Origin: Candidatus Gastranaerophilales bacterium
GTDB taxonomy: Bacteria; Cyanobacteriota; Vampirovibrionia; Gastranaerophilales; Gastranaerophilaceae
Assembly: GCA_947625495.1 (NCBI GenBank)
Contig: CANQOQ010000013.1
Span: forward strand, 1-47,430
DNA: 47,430 nt
Reading direction: 5' to 3'
Part shown: piece by piece, positions 1 to 8,429 of the stretch
Position numbering within the stretch: the stretch's first letter is position 1
Layout: each line of letters starts with the position of its first letter
Translations under genes and position numbers: made by a program
Notes under the pieces: model-generated
The model's database searches: none
The model's input: only the letters and a program-made list of their open reading frames with translations
Told to the model about the DNA's origin: nothing

Positions 1-156
1 ATTTTGTCCGTTTCATTTTTTCAAAATCAACAGGTATTTATCGTTTTCAGCTATTCTGTTTTCAATGTTCTATTTCTTTATTTAAAGTCAGCAAAATCTA
101 ACTGTTTGTCTATTCCGCATTCCTCTAAATTTCAGTCGCTCATTTTTGCGACATCT
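1..156 (-). other. Probable rRNA-operon leader (rRNA gene outside the window)
   Basis: Read on the minus strand this non-coding stretch has the composition of an rRNA leader. A short hairpin (GTCGC...GCGAC, 135-152) is followed by a boxA-like stretch (TGCTGACTTTAAA, 81-93 on the complement) and a GAACATTGAAAACAGAATA-type segment (52-70) of the kind found just before 16S genes in many low-GC bacteria. No rRNA sequence is visible inside the window, so the gene would start beyond position 1. The plus-strand ORF over this segment is low-complexity and has no ribosome site. The identification is inference from motif resemblance. Confidence 0.5.
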
Positions 157-225
157 CTTATATTATCACCTCAATTTTTGTTGTCAACAACTTTTTTAAA
201 ATTATTTTTAAACTTTTTTTGAGGT
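157..225 (-). promoter_or_regulatory. Strong promoter with UP-like A/T tract, reading leftwards
   Basis: The minus strand carries TTGACA (182-187) and a -10 region (TAATAT/TATAAG, 157-165) with about 16-19 nt between them, depending on the hexamer chosen. It is preceded by an A-rich tract (188-225) typical of an UP element. A perfect -35 plus UP tract in front of a long non-coding leader fits a stable-RNA operon. Confidence 0.6.
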
Positions 226-380
226 TGTTAATTAAGTTTCTTAGTCTCTGATTTCGCACTCTTATGTGCTTTTTCATTTCGCTTCAAGCTTATCTTCTAA
301 ATTCGTCAGGCTCTCAGGCTTTCCGCCCAATCACCGCCATTCCCTCAGCTCTCAGCTCCGTGGCAACTTCCACGTTTATT
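226..380. other. Non-coding, GC-enriched spacer between two leftward promoters
   Basis: The part around 290-375 is clearly richer in GC than its surroundings and contains a small inverted repeat (CGTGG/CCACG, 359-374). All frames are broken by stops or lack a credible start. If the upstream promoter at 381-409 is real, this would be the transcribed part between tandem rRNA promoters. I see no recognisable RNA gene. Confidence 0.3.
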
Positions 381-409
381 AATTTATTCCAAACATTTTT
401 TTTCGTCAA
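381..409 (-). promoter_or_regulatory. Tentative second upstream promoter of the leftward operon
   Basis: The minus strand shows TTGACG (404-409), 17 nt, then TAAATT (381-386). The -35 and spacing are good and the -10 is poor. Tandem promoters are common for rRNA operons, which makes this plausible but unproven. Confidence 0.3.
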
Positions 410-581
410 CCCTTATTTTCTATCTTTTTTTATATTTATTTTATTATTTCTCTTATAATCCCCCTAAACGTCAATGTTTTCAATAATTATAGCTATTTAC
501 AAAAGTTAATAATTTGCATTATTTTACTTTATATATTATTATTTATTAATTATATTTATAGATTTTTAAGGAATTTTTTAT

Positions 582-752
582 ATGGCCAGAATCGTTAGAC
601 CCACTTGGGCAATCAGATGTGTTCAATCAGGATGTAAATGTTTATTTGAAGTCGCTAAACTTGAAGACGGAAAACAGCAGGAAGTTGTATGCCCAAACTG
701 CGGTGAACACTACGTATATCCCGCTAATGATGATTCATCAAATCAAGAGTAA
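582..752 (+). CDS. Small zinc-ribbon protein (56 aa)
   Basis: A 56-residue ORF starts ATG 8 nt after AAGGAA (568-573). It has cysteines in CVQSGCKC (residues 13-20) and CPNCGEHY (residues 39-46), the spacing of a zinc ribbon, and an acidic/polar tail. Its stop codon overlaps the ATG of the next gene (TAATG at 750-754), so the two are probably translationally coupled. Tiny zinc-ribbon proteins often bind RNA or support modification enzymes. Coupling to a radical-SAM gene of the tRNA-modification type is suggestive, but no function can be assigned from sequence. Confidence 0.75.
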   Translation: MARIVRPTWAIRCVQSGCKCLFEVAKLEDGKQQEVVCPNCGEHYVYPANDDSSNQE

Positions 753-1675
753 TGTTCTTTAATAACACCAATAAAAGATATAACAGATTTAGCGACCACC
801 TCAGAAATCTTTACGGCGTTAAAGTATATAAAGTTACGCTTGATGCCGGTTTTACTTGCCCTAATCGTGACGGAACTATCTCTAATGAAGGCTGTATCTT
901 CTGTGACGGAGGAGGAAGTTTTTCTCAGCTTTATCCTAACAATATTTCCATTAAAGAACAGCTTGATTTGGGAATTGCTTTATCTAAAGAAAAATATAAA
1001 GCCCAGAAATTCTTAGCTTATTTTCAAGCTTATACCAATACCTATAAACCCGTTGATGAACTCGAAAATATTTATAATCAAGCACTTTCGCATGAGGATG
1101 TTATCGGCATGTCTATTGGTACACGCCCTGACTGTGTCGACAGTGAAAAACTCGACCTGATTGCCTCTTATACAAAAAATCATTACGTTTGGCTTGAATA
1201 CGGGCTTCAAAGTATTCATGAAAAATCTTTAAAATTTATCAATCGGGGCCACTCTTTTGAAACTTTTTGCAATGCTCTTAAGGAAACACAAAAAAGAAAT
1301 ATTAATGTCTGCGCACATGTAATTTTAGGGCTCCCGAATGAAACAAAAAAAGACATGCTTGAAACCGCTAAAGTTCTTGGCGATTTAGGTGTTAACGGTG
1401 TTAAAATCCACCTTTTATGCGTACTAAATAATACAAGGCTCGTAAAACTATATTATCAGGGCAAAATCCCGATGATGGAAGAAGATGAATATGTCGAAAC
1501 AGCGTGCGATTTTTTAGAAATGCTTCCGCCTTCCGTTACTATCCACCGCTTAGCCGGCAACGGCTTAAAACCTAACATGCTTGCCCCTGCTTGGCTCAGC
1601 AAAAAATTTGTTGTTTTAAATAAAATTGATAAACTGCTTGAAGACAGAAATTCTTATCAGGGTGCTAAACTATAA
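752..1675 (+). CDS. TIGR01212/YhcC-YtqA family radical SAM protein
   Basis: The 307-residue protein has the family's characteristic cysteine layout: C36, C48 and C51 in FTCPNRDGT...GCIFC, binding the [4Fe-4S] cluster that cleaves S-adenosylmethionine. It continues with a radical-SAM barrel (GMSIGTRPDCV, WLEYGLQS, HVILGLPNE, KIHLL). Length matches E. coli YhcC and B. subtilis YtqA (about 310 aa). YtqA has been linked to tRNA wobble-uridine modification; carrying that role over to this gene is inference. It overlaps the small zinc-ribbon gene upstream by one base and the convergent aldolase gene downstream by 6 bases. Confidence 0.85.
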   Translation: MFFNNTNKRYNRFSDHLRNLYGVKVYKVTLDAGFTCPNRDGTISNEGCIFCDGGGSFSQLYPNNISIKEQLDLGIALSKEKYKAQKFLAYFQAYTNTYKPVDELENIYNQALSHEDVIGMSIGTRPDCVDSEKLDLIASYTKNHYVWLEYGLQSIHEKSLKFINRGHSFETFCNALKETQKRNINVCAHVILGLPNETKKDMLETAKVLGDLGVNGVKIHLLCVLNNTRLVKLYYQGKIPMMEEDEYVETACDFLEMLPPSVTIHRLAGNGLKPNMLAPAWLSKKFVVLNKIDKLLEDRNSYQGAKL

Positions 1676-2287
1676 ATTTGATTTTTTTAAATTTATCAAA
1701 TCTTTAACGTCCTTTTTTGAAAGTTTTTTTGCTCCGCCCAAAAGCATGGTATTTAGCATTACCTGTGCATAATATTCTGCAGTTTCAAGTTTAAAAAACG
1801 CTTGCTTTAAATCTTTTGCAATTGCAACCGCCCCGTGGTTCGCCATCAGAACAACATCTCTGTCTTTTAAATATTTTACCGTATTTTCTACTAGTTCCAT
1901 ACTTGAAGGCATTGCATAAGGAGCAACGGGTATATCTTCAAAATATAATATATTTTCAGACATAATGGGGTCATTTAACGGCAGATTGCATGCAGCAAAT
2001 GATGTCAAATATAAAGGGTGTACATGTATTATGGCATTAACATCTTTTCTTCTTTTATATATTTCTATATGCAGCATTTTTTCTGATGAAGCTTTTTTAT
2101 TTTCCTGTTCTTTTCCTGTTTCATCCGTCATAACTATATCATTTTTATCAAGGAATCCCAATGCTGAACCTGATGCAGTTATTAAAATACCTTTTTTTGT
2201 CCTGATACTTATATTCCCCGACGTCGAAAAGGTTAAATTTTTTTTATAAAGCAATTCACCGATATTTATTATATCTTCTTCTTTCAT
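1670..2287 (-). CDS. Class II aldolase/adducin-family protein (FucA/Ald2-like)
   Basis: The 205-residue protein has the class II aldolase fold signatures: STSGNISIR near the start (phosphate binding), ASGSALGFL, SSEKMLHIEIY, the metal-binding HVHP pair near residue 93 and a third metal histidine in MANHGAVAI. Family members cleave sugar 1-phosphates to DHAP plus an aldehyde using a divalent metal; the fold also covers MtnB dehydratases. Because mtnA lies 10 kb away, a role in salvaging 5'-deoxyadenosine or methylthioadenosine carbon (DHAP shunt, Ald2) is worth considering beside fuculose-type aldolase. RBS is a plausible AGGAGAAAA just upstream of the ATG. Confidence 0.8.
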   Translation of the reverse strand: MKEEDIINIGELLYKKNLTFSTSGNISIRTKKGILITASGSALGFLDKNDIVMTDETGKEQENKKASSEKMLHIEIYKRRKDVNAIIHVHPLYLTSFAACNLPLNDPIMSENILYFEDIPVAPYAMPSSMELVENTVKYLKDRDVVLMANHGAVAIAKDLKQAFFKLETAEYYAQVMLNTMLLGGAKKLSKKDVKDLINLKKSNL

Positions 2288-2313
2288 ATTTTCTCCTTAA
2301 TTTAATATTTATA

Positions 2314-2350
2314 TTAACAGATTTTATATATTTTTTGCTATAATTTTCTT
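2314..2350 (+). promoter_or_regulatory. recF promoter predicting a leaderless mRNA
   Basis: A perfect TATAAT (2339-2344) ends exactly 6 nt before the recF ATG, so transcription would start at or next to the A of the start codon. No Shine-Dalgarno sequence is present. The -35 is only approximate (TTAACA 2314-2319, spacer 19). Confidence 0.55.
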
Positions 2351-3490
2351 ATGTTCATTAAGAAATTAGGGATAAAAAATTTCAGAAATTATTCTGATAT
2401 TGAGCTTGAATTAAACTCAAATAAGGTTCTTTTTATAGGTAAAAACGCTCAAGGAAAGACTAATTTACTTGAAGCTGTTTATTATCTTTCTTCTTTAGAT
2501 TCTCTAAGAGCAAAAGCGGACAGTGAATTAATAAAATGGGGTGAAGATTTTTGCAGTATTAAAGCTGAAATTAAAAAATTTGATATTGATACTGCTCTAG
2601 AAGTATTAATAAATCCTCCAAACCGCAAAAAATTAAAAGTAAACGGCATAAATAAAAACAAATCTTCAGAGTTTATAAGTAATATTTCTGCAGTTTGCTT
2701 CACAGTCAACGATTTATTATTATTAAGAGGAACACCCGATGACAGACGTAAATGGCTTGATAATGCCATAAGCCAAATTTTTCCAGCTTATATTGACAGA
2801 CTCAATAAATATAATAAAATCAAAACTCAAAAAAATAATTATTTAAAAAATTTAAAGGGCAATTTATCAGCCGATACTTCCGTTTTGGACATTTGGAACG
2901 AACAACTCGCAATCACTGGAAGCAATCTGACATTTATAAGAATTAATTTCCTTTATGAACTTCAAAGAATTGCAAAAGAGAAGCATTTTAAAATCTCTAA
3001 AACCGAAAATCTGGAATCAGTTTATAATTCAACAATAATTGGTGATATAAATTCCAAAGAAAAATTTGAGTTTAATAATGAATATATTTTAGAAAATTTT
3101 AAAAACAAGCTTGAAGAAAAGAAACCCGAAGAAATAATAAGAGCGCAATCGGTTGTTGGTGCGCACAGGGACGATGTTTCTTTCTTTATAAACAATAATG
3201 AAGCAAAAAAATATGCTTCTCAAGGTCAGCAAAGAACCATTGTACTATCTTTAAAACTGGCGGAACTTGAACTCATAAAAGAGAAAATAAACACTAATGC
3301 AATTTTGCTTCTTGATGATGTTTTAGCAGAACTGGATGATTTAAGGCAAAATTTCCTTTTAGATGCAATAGGAGATGAAACTCAAACAATTATTACATCC
3401 GTAGACACTCTGCATTTTAAGGAAGAATACTTAAAAAATGTTGAAATTTTTGAGATTAAGGACAATCAGGTAATAAGAAAAACAACTTAA
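2351..3490 (+). CDS. recF: DNA replication and repair protein RecF
   Basis: RecF is an SMC-like ATPase that loads RecA at gaps with RecO/RecR. The 379-residue protein begins with the family motif MFIKKLGIKNFRNY, has Walker A GKNAQGKT (residues 30-37), RGTPDDRRKWLD, the ABC signature SQGQQRT and a Walker B LLLDDVLAELD near the C-terminus. Length is normal. The gene stands apart from dnaA (35768) and no dnaN is visible, unlike the classical dnaA-dnaN-recF cluster but as in cyanobacteria. It converges on the R3H ATPase gene with a 4-base overlap. Its mRNA is probably leaderless. Confidence 0.95.
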   Translation: MFIKKLGIKNFRNYSDIELELNSNKVLFIGKNAQGKTNLLEAVYYLSSLDSLRAKADSELIKWGEDFCSIKAEIKKFDIDTALEVLINPPNRKKLKVNGINKNKSSEFISNISAVCFTVNDLLLLRGTPDDRRKWLDNAISQIFPAYIDRLNKYNKIKTQKNNYLKNLKGNLSADTSVLDIWNEQLAITGSNLTFIRINFLYELQRIAKEKHFKISKTENLESVYNSTIIGDINSKEKFEFNNEYILENFKNKLEEKKPEEIIRAQSVVGAHRDDVSFFINNNEAKKYASQGQQRTIVLSLKLAELELIKEKINTNAILLLDDVLAELDDLRQNFLLDAIGDETQTIITSVDTLHFKEEYLKNVEIFEIKDNQVIRKTT

Positions 3491-5085
3491 CCCGCATTTT
3501 TAAAATCGCTGCCGCCAACGATTCTTAAGCGTCTTTCACTGCCTTCACCTATACTTTCGCTTGAGAGATTATGCTGTTCAACGAGTTCATGCTGAAGTTT
3601 TCTTATCTGCTGGTTTTGAGGATGAAGTTCAACATTATCGGCACCTGCCAAAATCTTTTGTATTGCAGCTTTTGCTTCATCAAGCGCACGTTCCGCATCA
3701 TCATAATAACCCTGCAAAGTTTCTGAATCCGTTATATGAAGCGCTTCTTTTACAACCTTCTGCACCTGCGACATTGAATTTGAACGTACATAATATATCG
3801 GCAGTTTATAATCATTTGCAATACTCAAAATTTTTGTTCCGCCTTTTGCAAAAGCCTTATGAACTATAACTATATCGGCTTCTTCTATGTTTCTTGTAAT
3901 TTCCGCCTGCAGGTTTAAACGCTCCAAGACTTTATCCAAAACAGTTCTGGAAACCGCATAAATATATATTTTTTTAAAATCTTTAACCTGTTTTACATAC
4001 TCTTGGCGGGAGAAACTAAATTTTAATTTCTGGCTTGCAAGAGTTTCTTCTTCCTGCTGAACTTTTTCCTGAACTATTTCTTCTTCATCTTTTGTTTTAT
4101 TTTCATAAACCTGATCGACTTTTCTTATTTCAGGTCTTATAGGCCAGCCTCTTAATATGTAGTCAACAGCTTCCGCCGTATTTTTATACACGGCAAGAGT
4201 ATTTCTGTCAATAATTTCAATAACTATATCAAAAGTCGGTTGTTTTTCTCTTTCAAGAACCGTTTTTTGTGAGCCTCTGCGCTTAGCTTCATCGTCACCT
4301 AAGGTAACAGAACTTACTCCGCCGACTAAATCCGACAACGTAGGATTTTTAATAAGGTTATCAAGAGTATTTCCGTGTGCCGTTGCAATAAGCATTACTC
4401 CTCGTTCGGCTATTGTTCTTGCCGCCTGAGCTTCTTCTTCCGTACCTATTTCATCGACGACAATTACTTCAGGTGTGTGGTTTTCAACAGCCTCTATCAT
4501 AATATCCTTTTGATATATCGGCTGCGAAACCTGCATCCTTCTTGCTCTGCCTATTGCAGGATGCGGAGTATCACCGTCACCTGCTATTTCGTTTGAAGTA
4601 TCAACAATTACAACTCTTTTACCCAAATCATCCGCTATAAGCCTTGATATTTCCCTTAATTTAGTTGTTTTACCAACTCCGGGACGTCCCAAAAATAATA
4701 TACTTTTATTTTGAAGCACAAAATCCTTTATACACGCAATTGTTCCCGTTACGACACGTCCTATTCTGCATGTCAACCCTACAACTTTGCCTTGTCTGTT
4801 TTTTATGGCACTTATTCTGTGAAGTGTTCCCGCAATTCCCGAACGATTATCACTTGTAAACGGCTGTATCCTTGATGTGATATATTCTATATCTTCTTCA
4901 GTTATAGTATCACTGCCGATAAAATCTGTCCTTTTATCCGAATAACGTATTTCCCCGACTCTGCCTAAATCAAGCACCAATTCTATTGCATCATCCAAAT
5001 TGTACGGCTTTAGTGCTTCCACTATCTTTGGCGGTAAAATTTCAATTAACCTTCTCAGGTCATTGTGAAATTGTATCTTATCCAT
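3487..5085 (-). CDS. R3H-domain AAA ATPase (Ycf45/SpoIIIAA-like)
   Basis: The 532-residue protein has an N-terminal SpoIIIAA-like region, an ATPase core with Walker A GRPGVGKT (133-140) and Walker B VIVVDEIG (207-214), a charged linker (about 335-365, EEEIVQEKVQQEEE), and a C-terminal R3H nucleic-acid-binding motif (R495-x3-H499 followed by HNLSSES and RRLRI). This architecture is the cyanobacterial/plastid Ycf45 type, proposed to bind single-stranded nucleic acid; its cellular role is not established. A structured leader with possible RBS masking precedes the gene. The family supports the cyanobacteria-related placement. Confidence 0.85.
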   Translation of the reverse strand: MDKIQFHNDLRRLIEILPPKIVEALKPYNLDDAIELVLDLGRVGEIRYSDKRTDFIGSDTITEEDIEYITSRIQPFTSDNRSGIAGTLHRISAIKNRQGKVVGLTCRIGRVVTGTIACIKDFVLQNKSILFLGRPGVGKTTKLREISRLIADDLGKRVVIVDTSNEIAGDGDTPHPAIGRARRMQVSQPIYQKDIMIEAVENHTPEVIVVDEIGTEEEAQAARTIAERGVMLIATAHGNTLDNLIKNPTLSDLVGGVSSVTLGDDEAKRRGSQKTVLEREKQPTFDIVIEIIDRNTLAVYKNTAEAVDYILRGWPIRPEIRKVDQVYENKTKDEEEIVQEKVQQEEETLASQKLKFSFSRQEYVKQVKDFKKIYIYAVSRTVLDKVLERLNLQAEITRNIEEADIVIVHKAFAKGGTKILSIANDYKLPIYYVRSNSMSQVQKVVKEALHITDSETLQGYYDDAERALDEAKAAIQKILAGADNVELHPQNQQIRKLQHELVEQHNLSSESIGEGSERRLRIVGGSDFKNAG

Positions 5086-5173
5086 TATGTCCCTTTCGCT
5101 AATGTACGCGCTCAGGTGATTTTTACTTGTACCCGACTAAGGACATTCCCGCCCTTTTATCGGGGCTACCTAC
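5086..5173 (-). promoter_or_regulatory. Structured 5' leader of the R3H ATPase gene
   Basis: The predicted transcript start (about 5173) leaves a leader of about 88 nt, GC-richer than its surroundings. GTAGCCCCGA (5169-5160 on the complement) can pair with TCGGGTAC (5136-5129). The Shine-Dalgarno region GGGACAT (5093-5087) is exactly complementary over six bases to ATGTCC at 5146-5141, so the ribosome site could be masked. I recognise no known riboswitch class. The rest of this gene-free stretch (5210-5397) is AT-rich with nothing clear beyond the RBS of the next gene. Confidence 0.4.
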
Positions 5174-5179
5174 ACTTAT

Positions 5180-5209
5180 ATTATACCACTTTTTTATTTT
5201 CTTTCTCAA
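5180..5209 (-). promoter_or_regulatory. Promoter of the R3H ATPase gene
   Basis: The minus strand reads TTGAGA (5204-5209), 18 nt, TATAAT (5180-5185). This is a near-consensus vegetative promoter pointing into the structured leader. Confidence 0.6.
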
Positions 5210-5397
5210 TTTATATTACTATATTTGTAGTAATATTACTTTCCTTAACATTTCTAATTTTTATTCTTTTAATATTTCTTAATATATTTTTCATAAAAGT
5301 AAATTCCTAAAATCAAAATTACTTTATTAATATATAAAACAATTCGGAAATATTTAAAAAAACTTGTTATATCGGAGTGTAAGTAAAGGAGAAAACT

Positions 5398-5820
5398 ATG
5401 ACAATCGCTTTTTATGGCATTGAGCCAAACTTGAATCCCTGCAACGGCAAAGATTCATCCAAAGTTAACACAAATATATTTTATGAAATTCGTGAAATAC
5501 CCCAATATCCTAAGGATATTTTGGAATTTTCATCAAAAGAATCATCAAAACCGCAGGTTAATTTAAAATTAAGAAACATTTTATTCAGTAGATTCAATGA
5601 TAAACAAATAAATCAAATTAATGCTGCGGGGGAACTGCCTGATAACGCCAAAATTACAGATTTGAATAAAATTGTATGGAACAAATTTAATATTACAAAA
5701 GGAAGTCATAAAATTCCTCAAGGCTATGAATTGAAAAATGACATTTTAGGATTCACACATGTTGTAAGAAAAGATTCTAAAGCGTGGTACTTAAAAGAGA
5801 CAAAACCTGCAAATTCATAA
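5398..5820 (+). CDS. Hypothetical protein (140 aa)
   Basis: The start is supported by AAAGGAG just before the ATG. The 140-residue product has no signal peptide or membrane segment and no family I recognise. The N-terminal half is polar and Ser/Lys-rich; the C-terminal part (about 95-135, KGSHKIPQGYELKNDILG) looks like a small folded domain. The stop codon lies in the loop of an 8-bp hairpin (5805-5812/5821-5828), followed at once by a strong terminator, so it is a single-gene transcript. Function unknown. Confidence 0.7.
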   Translation: MTIAFYGIEPNLNPCNGKDSSKVNTNIFYEIREIPQYPKDILEFSSKESSKPQVNLKLRNILFSRFNDKQINQINAAGELPDNAKITDLNKIVWNKFNITKGSHKIPQGYELKNDILGFTHVVRKDSKAWYLKETKPANS

Positions 5821-5833
5821 TTGCAGGTAAAAA

Positions 5834-5860
5834 AGACAGGTGCATAACAAGCACCTGTCT
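5834..5860. terminator. Bidirectional intrinsic terminator
   Basis: A perfect 10-bp stem AGACAGGTGC/GCACCTGTCT with a 7-nt loop has a T-rich tail on both strands. It terminates the 140-aa gene from the left and fusA from the right. Confidence 0.9.
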
Positions 5861-5882
5861 TTTATTTTATTATTTTGTTATT

Positions 5883-7967
5883 CTATGCGTTTGCACCGGC
5901 TTTTGAAATAATTTCTTCCTGAACATTCATAGGAACTTGTTCATATTTCAAAAATTCCATAGAGAATGTGCCTCTGCCTTGAGTATTAGAACGTAAATCA
6001 GTTGCATAACCGAACATATTTCCTAAAGGAACAGTCGCTCTTACAATTACGTTACCGGTATTACCCAAAGGTTCCTGACCTTCTACACGTCCTCTTCTTC
6101 TTGAAATATCACCAATAATTGTACCTGTGTATTCATCAGGAATCTCGATTTCAACTTTCATCATAGGTTCAAGTATGCAGGGTCTTGCTTTCTTACATCC
6201 GTCTTTAATAGCCATGGAACCTGCGATTTTGAATGCCATTTCAGATGAGTCAACTTCGTGATAAGAACCGTCATAAAGTTCAACTTTAACGTCTATCATA
6301 GGATATCCTGCCAGTATACCGCCTTCAAGAGCTTCCTCCATACCTTTTCTTGCGGGTTCAATATATTCTTTAGGAATAGCACCGCCGACAATTTTGTTTT
6401 CAAATACGAAGCCTTCATTTTCGCCTGCTGGTGAAATTCTGATTTTAACGTGTCCGTATTGACCTTTACCGCCTGACTGACGAATAAATTTAGAGTCTTG
6501 ATCAGCGTTGCCTAAAATAGTTTCACGATATGCAACCTGTGGTTTACCAACGTTAGCATCAACTTTAAATTCTCTTAACAGACGGTCTACAATAATATCT
6601 AAGTGAAGTTCTCCCATACCTGATATGATTGTTTGTCCTGTTTCGGTATCTGACTTAACTCTGAATGAAGGATCTTCTTCTGCAAGTTTTTGAAGTGCAA
6701 TACCCATTTTATCCTGGTCTGCTTTTGTTTTAGGTTCAATAGCAACCGATATAACGGGGTCGGGGAATTCCATTTTTTCTAAGATAATAGGTGCGTTTTC
6801 ATCACAAAGCGTATCACCTGTTGTTGTATCTTTTAAACCGACTGCCGCACAGATGTCGCCTGCATATACTTCAGTTATTTCGTTTCTCTGATCTGCATAC
6901 ATTTGTACTAAACGTGAGATACGTTCTTTATTCCCGTTTGTAGCGTTTAATACATAAGAACCTGCGGTTAATTTACCCGAATATACTCTTAAGAATGTTA
7001 AACGTCCTACATAAGGGTCTGTCATAATCTTAAATGCCAATGCTGAAAAAGGTTCTGCTTCAGATGAATGTCTTGCAACTTTTGTTCCGTCCTCTAGTTC
7101 ACCTTCAATAGCCTTTACATCAACGGGTGACGGCATATAATCCATAACAGCGTCAAGAAGTAATTGAACACCTTTATTTTTAAATGCAGTACCGCAAGTA
7201 ACGGGAACTATTTTGTTTTCGCATACAGCTTTTCTCAATACCTTTTTGAGTTCTTCTATTGTCGGTTCTTCACCTTCCATAAATTTCATCATTAAGTCAT
7301 CATCAAATTCAGAGATTGCTTCAACGAGTGCTGCATGATATTCTTTTGCTTTATCCATCATATCTGCTGGAATATCTTCTTCTCTGATATCCGTACCTAA
7401 ATCATTTGTATAGATTTCGGCTTTCATGCGCATAAGGTCGATTAAGCCCGTAAATTTATCTTCCGCTCCGATTGGTAATTGGATTGGAACGGCATTTGCG
7501 TTTAATCTGTTCTTAATTTGGTCAACAACTCTGTAAAAGTTTGCACCTGTTCTGTCCATTTTATTTACGAATACCATTCTCGGTACTTCATATCTGTTAG
7601 CTTGTCTCCAAACTGTTTCTGATTGAGATTGAACACCGCCTACTGCACAAAATACAGCAACAACACCGTCTAATACACGAAGTGAACGTTCAACTTCAAT
7701 AGTAAAGTCAACGTGCCCGGGGGTATCAATGATGTTAAATTGGTGATTTTTCCACATTGCAGTTACTGCAGCGGATTGAATTGTAATACCTCTTTCTCTT
7801 TCCTGATCCATAAAGTCGGTTACTGCTGCACCATCGTGTACTTCACCGATTTTATGTGTTTTACCTGTGTAGAATAAGATACGTTCCGTGGTAGTTGTCT
7901 TACCTGCATCAATGTGAGCTGCAATACCAAAGTTTCTTACTCTCTCTAAGGGAACTTGTCTTGCCAT
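5883..7967 (-). CDS. fusA: Elongation factor G
   Basis: EF-G drives ribosome translocation with GTP hydrolysis. The 694-residue protein has G1 AHIDAGKTT (17-25), DTPGH, NKMD, the domain II-V blocks, [12 protein letters not shown] and [10 protein letters not shown]-type switch regions, all at normal positions, and normal length. RBS AAAGGAAAAAG lies just upstream. It is a stand-alone gene here, not in the usual rpsL-rpsG-fusA-tuf string, so it may be either the only EF-G or a second paralogue; the motifs look like those of canonical EF-G. Confidence 0.95.
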   Translation of the reverse strand: MARQVPLERVRNFGIAAHIDAGKTTTTERILFYTGKTHKIGEVHDGAAVTDFMDQERERGITIQSAAVTAMWKNHQFNIIDTPGHVDFTIEVERSLRVLDGVVAVFCAVGGVQSQSETVWRQANRYEVPRMVFVNKMDRTGANFYRVVDQIKNRLNANAVPIQLPIGAEDKFTGLIDLMRMKAEIYTNDLGTDIREEDIPADMMDKAKEYHAALVEAISEFDDDLMMKFMEGEEPTIEELKKVLRKAVCENKIVPVTCGTAFKNKGVQLLLDAVMDYMPSPVDVKAIEGELEDGTKVARHSSEAEPFSALAFKIMTDPYVGRLTFLRVYSGKLTAGSYVLNATNGNKERISRLVQMYADQRNEITEVYAGDICAAVGLKDTTTGDTLCDENAPIILEKMEFPDPVISVAIEPKTKADQDKMGIALQKLAEEDPSFRVKSDTETGQTIISGMGELHLDIIVDRLLREFKVDANVGKPQVAYRETILGNADQDSKFIRQSGGKGQYGHVKIRISPAGENEGFVFENKIVGGAIPKEYIEPARKGMEEALEGGILAGYPMIDVKVELYDGSYHEVDSSEMAFKIAGSMAIKDGCKKARPCILEPMMKVEIEIPDEYTGTIIGDISRRRGRVEGQEPLGNTGNVIVRATVPLGNMFGYATDLRSNTQGRGTFSMEFLKYEQVPMNVQEEIISKAGANA

Positions 7968-8175
7968 TTTCTTTTTCCTTTATTTATCTTTACGTTTATT
8001 AATTACTAGCTGTTCGCTATCATTCTTAATCTTTACATAAAAATAATTTTTTTTAAAGAATATGGTTAATATTCTGTTAATTATGAAGAAAACTTAATAT
8101 ACAAACATTTTTACTAAAGTTTTTTTATCTGACTTCCGAACTATATTTTATCCGTTTTTTTTAAAGGAGAGTTAT

Positions 8176-8382
8176 ATGGATAATTATAATTACAAAAATA
8201 TATTTGGCGACACGGAAAAAACAATTGACGCCATACAAAAATTCCTTGAAAAAGGAAAACAAGATGAAGAAAATCTCAATAAATCTGAAGAATCTTCCGA
8301 ACTCTCCATAAACAGAATTTTAGATTCTGTTGTCGATAAAGAAGTTAATGAAGCTATAAAACAAATTATTGATAAAATTTAA
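8176..8382 (+). CDS. Small acidic hypothetical protein (68 aa)
   Basis: A 68-residue, highly charged, mostly helical-looking protein with a very good RBS (AAAGGAGAG, 6 nt before the ATG). There are no cysteines, membrane segments or recognised motifs. It lies 47 nt before the SGNH-like gene but a separate promoter-like TATACT sits between them, so operon membership is uncertain. Function unknown. Confidence 0.6.
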   Translation: MDNYNYKNIFGDTEKTIDAIQKFLEKGKQDEENLNKSEESSELSINRILDSVVDKEVNEAIKQIIDKI

Positions 8383-8429
8383 ATCATTTTTATAGTATAC
8401 TTTCTTTATATTTCAAAGAAAGTTTTACT

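Noticed and set aside
4-458. Plus-strand ORFs at 4-222 and 264-458
   Set aside because: Low-complexity Phe/Leu/Ser-rich translations without ribosome sites, lying over the leftward promoter and leader; most likely not genes.
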